Shown here: piece by piece, positions 60,985 through 64,000 of the stretch
Layout of the letters: each line of letters begins with the position of its first letter
Numbering within the stretch: position 1 is the first letter of the stretch
From: Halobacillus sp. A5
Lineage (GTDB): Bacteria > Bacillota > Bacilli > Bacillales > Halobacillaceae
DNA length: 64,000 nucleotides
Direction of reading: 5' to 3'
Assembly (NCBI RefSeq): GCF_024189315.1
Contig: NZ_JAIZEO010000005.1
Location: 310,001-374,000, forward strand
The notes under the pieces: generated by a model
What the model was told of the DNA's origin: nothing
What the model saw: the letters and a program-made list of their open reading frames with translations, nothing else
Database searches by the model: none
Translations under genes and position numbers: made by a program

Positions 60985-62811
60985 TTAACTAATAATAGGC
61001 ATTGGTTTCTCTTTCGGATTCGAATAGTTTGCAAGACCGATCAGACGCTGGCGCAGAGTTTCACGGCTCATCGATTCGTATTCTTCGATAATAGATTCTA
61101 TTTCTTCGATGTAAAGCTGTACAGTCTTGCCGATATAGATCTTAGGATAGACCTGGTCTTCGTATATCTCATCTGCTTTAAGGAGTTCTTCAAACAGCTT
61201 CTCGCCAGGACGGATGCCGCTGTATTCTACTCCTATTTCTTCAATAGAATTGCCTGAAAGCTTGATCAAATTCTTGGCCAGGTCCAAGATTTTCACGGGG
61301 TCCCCCATATCCAATACAAATACTTCTCCGCCTTTTGTTAATGCGCCAGCCTGGATGACTAATCGTGAGGCTTCAGGAATCGTCATAAAATAACGGACCA
61401 TATCTGGATGAGTGACGGTAACGGGTCCCCCTTTTTCGATTTGGTTTCGAAACAGCGGTATGACACTGCCGCGGCTGCCGAGTACATTTCCAAACCGTAC
61501 CGCTACAAACTTCGTCGAACTGTTTTGATTCATATTCTGTACGATCATTTCAGCCAGACGTTTGGAAGCTCCCATTACACTCGTCGGGTTCACGGCTTTA
61601 TCGGTTGAAACCATGACGAAAGTATCAACCTTATGCCAGCTGGCTGCTTTTGCGACGTTCCACGTACCGATTATATTATTTTTTACAGCTTCCTCTGGAT
61701 TTCTTTCCATTAAAGGAACGTGCTTGTGAGCAGCTGCATGGTAAACAACATCGGGCTGATGATCCCCCATAATGTTCATCATTTTCTCTGCGTCCTGCAC
61801 ATCGGCAATCTCTGTTACCAGCTCAATATGTTCATCATAAAAATTGTTTCGCATTTCCATTTCGATCGTATAAATGCTGTTCTCGCCATGTCCGAGCAAA
61901 ACAATTTTTCCTGGACCGAATTTCGCGACCTGTCTCGTTATCTCTGATCCGATCGAGCCTCCTGCACCGGTAATAAGGACGGTTTTTCCTTTTACATAGT
62001 CTGAGATACTTTCTGAATCCAGCACCACAGGTTCTCTTCCAAGCAGATCCTCGACCTGAACGTCACGAAACTGCTTAACGGATACCTTCCCGGTTACTAA
62101 ATCCTCCAGCATAGGCAGGATTTGTGTTTTGGCCTCGGTTTTGGCGCATTCTTGAAAAATAACATTCAATTCCCTTCGGCTTAATGAAGGAATGGCGATT
62201 ACGATATGAGAGATGTCCAGCTCTTTTACTTTTTGAACAATATCATGCACGCCTCCTACAACCGGCACTCCTAAGATATCGAGCTGATGTTTCTTCACAT
62301 CATCGTCTATGAAAGCGACCGGCGTCAGTTCAGAATCACTGCCTTTTTGAAGCTGCCGGGTTACCATCGTGCCCGCTGATCCAGCACCGACAATTAAGGT
62401 CCGGCTCTTATTCTGCTCAGCCAGCATAACGGAATCACGATAGACCCTCCATAAGAACCGTGATCCTCCAATGAGTAAAATATGCATCATCCACGTAAGA
62501 ACGAGCATCCTCAAATAAAGGGTTTGAAAAAGAATAATCTGTATCGAAGCGGTAGCTGCTATAGCGTAGGTCACGGTCTTGCCTATAATGATTAATTCCC
62601 TCACACTCGCGTATTCCCATACTTTCCGGTAAAGATTAAGCTGAAAGGAAAAATAAATATGACTGATCAATACAACTCCAAAGGATATCGTCAGCGCAGC
62701 TGTAGAATCATAAAACTGTGAACTGACTAACAGCTTAATCATTATTAATGAGGCAAGGACGATACAAAGATCGATAAAAATAAATAAAGATAACCTTTGC
62801 CTATAGGTCAT
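60985..62811 (-). CDS. epsC: Membrane UDP-sugar 4,6-dehydratase (EpsC/CapD-like)
   Basis: The 608-residue protein has four N-terminal membrane helices, a CoA-binding-like Rossmann segment ([13 protein letters not shown], about 138-150), then a FlaA1/CapD SDR domain with [14 protein letters not shown] (about 282) and the catalytic motif [17 protein letters not shown]. It makes the 4-keto-6-deoxy intermediate for the amino sugar completed by EpsN and EpsM. The upstream leader holds the EAR candidate and a large hairpin. Confidence 0.92.
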   Translation of the reverse strand: MTYRQRLSLFIFIDLCIVLASLIMIKLLVSSQFYDSTAALTISFGVVLISHIYFSFQLNLYRKVWEYASVRELIIIGKTVTYAIAATASIQIILFQTLYLRMLVLTWMMHILLIGGSRFLWRVYRDSVMLAEQNKSRTLIVGAGSAGTMVTRQLQKGSDSELTPVAFIDDDVKKHQLDILGVPVVGGVHDIVQKVKELDISHIVIAIPSLSRRELNVIFQECAKTEAKTQILPMLEDLVTGKVSVKQFRDVQVEDLLGREPVVLDSESISDYVKGKTVLITGAGGSIGSEITRQVAKFGPGKIVLLGHGENSIYTIEMEMRNNFYDEHIELVTEIADVQDAEKMMNIMGDHQPDVVYHAAAHKHVPLMERNPEEAVKNNIIGTWNVAKAASWHKVDTFVMVSTDKAVNPTSVMGASKRLAEMIVQNMNQNSSTKFVAVRFGNVLGSRGSVIPLFRNQIEKGGPVTVTHPDMVRYFMTIPEASRLVIQAGALTKGGEVFVLDMGDPVKILDLAKNLIKLSGNSIEEIGVEYSGIRPGEKLFEELLKADEIYEDQVYPKIYIGKTVQLYIEEIESIIEEYESMSRETLRQRLIGLANYSNPKEKPMPIIS

Positions 62812-62838
62812 GGACTTGCTCCTTTCCTAGTGTTATAG

Positions 62839-62896
62839 ATTAAAATCTTCAGAAAAAAGATTCTTAAGGGCAAATCTTTTTTCTGAAGATTTTAAT
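62839..62896. repeat. 23-bp perfect inverted repeat in the epsB-epsC gap
   Basis: ATTAAAATCTTCAGAAAAAAGAT and its reverse complement are separated by 12 bases. The arms are AT-rich, and no T tract follows, so it is not a standard terminator. It lies between the EAR candidate and epsC on the minus-strand transcript, an appropriate spot for a processing or read-through site. Confidence 0.85.
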
Positions 62897-62899
62897 ACG

Positions 62900-63050
62900 G
62901 GCATTTAACCCATCCTCACACCATGCCAATGCGACTTGCGCTAAGGTCATATTTCAACCCACAACATGGCTGAGTGCCTCCATTGCTAACGGTAAGGAGA
63001 CATCACCGCATCTTTTAAAGAATTTAAATTCGTAATAGAGAACGAAAGGT
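62900..63050 (-). ncRNA. Candidate EAR (eps-associated) antitermination RNA
   Basis: In Bacillales the EAR RNA lies between epsB and epsC and allows processive antitermination along the long operon. This 150-base gap is in exactly that place and can form several short paired elements on the minus strand (GTCTCC with GGAGGC around TTACCGTTAGCAAT; GGGTTAAATGCCC; the TGGTGTGAGGATGG region). The assignment rests mostly on position; I did not align it to the RNA model. Confidence 0.65.
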
Positions 63051-63056
63051 TACAAA

Positions 63057-63701
63057 TTACTTTTTCTCGTTCATAATCGCCCCTACAACTTCTGCATTCA
63101 CGAGGTCCAGTACTTTTTTTGCTTCGACAACTTTCCGTAAATCTGTTTTCCCGCGGCTTAAGACGAGCACCACCCCGTCACATAAATGAGCCAGCAGTCT
63201 CGATTCATTTGACTGCAGAACAGGCGGAGCATCAACTAGAACAACGTCATACTTCTGGCTGACTTTTTTCAGAAGATCATTCATAGCTTCGCCGCCAAGC
63301 AGTTCTGAAGGATTGGCTGCTAATTGGCCGCTCGTTAACAAATCCAGATTACCGATTCCTGTTGGGTATACGGTATGTTCAAAAGTCGACCGACCCGTCA
63401 GGATTTCAATTAAACCTTCTTTATTGCTTACTTTAAATAGTTGGTGCACCATCGGGGTTCTAAAGTTAGTATCAATGAGTAATACCTTGTGTTTCTGCTG
63501 GGCCATGGATACGGCTAAATTTGCGATGGACGTAGACTTTCCTTCTTTTTTCCCTGGAGATGTTACTAAGAACAGGCGCTGATTTCGATTCTCGGTGAGG
63601 AATTGAATATTGGTCCTAATCGTTCTAAATTGTTCAGAAATGATAGATTCAGGAAAAAAATGAGTGACCAGCCTGTTCTTTTTATCCTTATTTAATATCA
63701 A
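63057..63701 (-). CDS. epsB: CpsD/CapB-type tyrosine kinase (EpsB-like)
   Basis: The 214-residue BY-kinase has Walker A TSPGKKEGKSTSI, Walker A' VLLIDTNFRTP and Walker B DVVLVDAPPV. It works with the EpsA membrane modulator to control chain length and export. The C-terminus ends in EVVGAIMNEKK with no tyrosine cluster, unlike most kinases of this family, so autophosphorylation in trans on such a tail seems absent. TTG start after GGGGGG; overlaps epsA by 14 bases. Confidence 0.88.
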   Translation of the reverse strand: MILNKDKKNRLVTHFFPESIISEQFRTIRTNIQFLTENRNQRLFLVTSPGKKEGKSTSIANLAVSMAQQKHKVLLIDTNFRTPMVHQLFKVSNKEGLIEILTGRSTFEHTVYPTGIGNLDLLTSGQLAANPSELLGGEAMNDLLKKVSQKYDVVLVDAPPVLQSNESRLLAHLCDGVVLVLSRGKTDLRKVVEAKKVLDLVNAEVVGAIMNEKK

Positions 63702-64000
63702 CGGATTCCCCCCTTACTTCTACTTCCTGTCCCTTGTTTTTTTTCTTTTTCGTTGTACTATTTTTTCGGTTCATCGGTGATACAAAGCCGAGTACTGGAA
63801 TTCCTAAGAAGTCCTCTACTTCTTCTCTCGTTTTCACCGCTCCATCCAATGTATCTAATAGAAAGATTAAACCGATTCCGGCAATTATTCCGAATACTCC
63901 CGCTATCACGAGGTTACGATCTTGAAATTCATTATTAGGATAAGGGTTGACTTCTGCTTTAGATAGAAGCTGCACCTGCTCAAATTCCAGAATATTTACA
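63688..64000 (-). CDS. epsA: Wzz/EpsA-type chain-length modulator, C-terminal part
   Basis: The frame continues past the right edge: upstream of a possible GTG it stays open (VNILEFEQVQLLSKAEVNPYPN), so only the C-terminal about 104 residues are visible. The visible part has the second transmembrane helix (LVIAGVFGIIAGIGLIFLLD) followed by a cytoplasmic tail TLDGAVKTREEVEDFLGIPVLG, the standard end of Wzz modulators. The tail ends with a very basic Lys-rich run before SVDIK. Partner of EpsB. Confidence 0.85.
   Translation of the reverse strand, partial: VNILEFEQVQLLSKAEVNPYPNNEFQDRNLVIAGVFGIIAGIGLIFLLDTLDGAVKTREEVEDFLGIPVLGFVSPMNRKNSTTKKKKNKGQEVEVRGESVDIK

Noticed and set aside
1-64000. CRISPR arrays, rRNA or tRNA genes, insertion sequences
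   Set aside because: No regular short direct-repeat array, transposase frame, rRNA or tRNA-like sequence was noticed on reading; a covariance-model search was not possible.

Overview
The window looks like the chromosome of a moderately halophilic Gram-positive Bacillaceae species, in the Halobacillus/Oceanobacillus/Virgibacillus range. This rests on strong AGGAGG-type ribosome sites, many TTG and GTG starts, Bacillus-type gene sets (sigO-yvrJ-rsoA, a B. subtilis-like eps operon with a SinR relative, a CYP152 peroxygenase), and a very acidic secreted nucleotidase with SLH-like repeats. The genus is an inference; no rRNA or tRNA gene was seen.

Layout. 1-24 kb is mostly housekeeping and accessory metabolism: glutamate dehydrogenase, an NDH-2-like flavoprotein, a two-component system, a 37-residue membrane peptide, an ATP-grasp enzyme, a TatD hydrolase, a CYP152 P450, two flavin oxidoreductases facing away from each other, a cell-wall 5'-nucleotidase, the SigO/YvrJ/RsoA locus, CstA with a CcpA site, a decayed NERD gene, a hydrolase/SDR pair and an MFS transporter. 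Three copies of a dispersed palindromic repeat lie here, two of which carry a consensus DnaA box.

24.4-34.5 kb is a minus-strand lasso-peptide operon of the paeninodin type. Its unusual feature is two cyclase-precursor modules (cyclase C2 with precursor A2, cyclase C1 with precursor A1) feeding one shared set of leader-binding protein B1, leader peptidase B2, HPr-kinase-like peptide kinase K, nucleotidyltransferase N and ABC exporter D, followed by a metallophosphoesterase. Neither precursor is in an ordinary long-ORF listing: both were found by reading downstream of the cyclases. A2 is close to paeninodin. A1 has a 33-residue core with two cysteines and a predicted N-terminal Asn. A 54-bp perfect palindrome separates this operon from the next.

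34.8-64 kb is one long minus-strand exopolysaccharide locus, entered at the right edge: epsA (partial), epsB, a probable EAR antitermination RNA, epsC, galU, epsD/epsF-like glycosyltransferases, epsG, galE, epsL, epsM, epsN and a SinR-like repressor, then a variable half. The variable half encodes many GT2/GT4 enzymes, a CDP-glycerol pathway pair (TagD and a TagF/TagB-like transferase), an APH-fold phosphotransferase, a pyruvyltransferase-like protein, a PglK-type ABC transporter, and two non-signal-peptide surface-type proteins (FN3 and right-handed beta-helix). From about 38.3 to 47 kb the DNA is visibly more AT-rich than its flanks, as expected of an exchanged serotype cassette.
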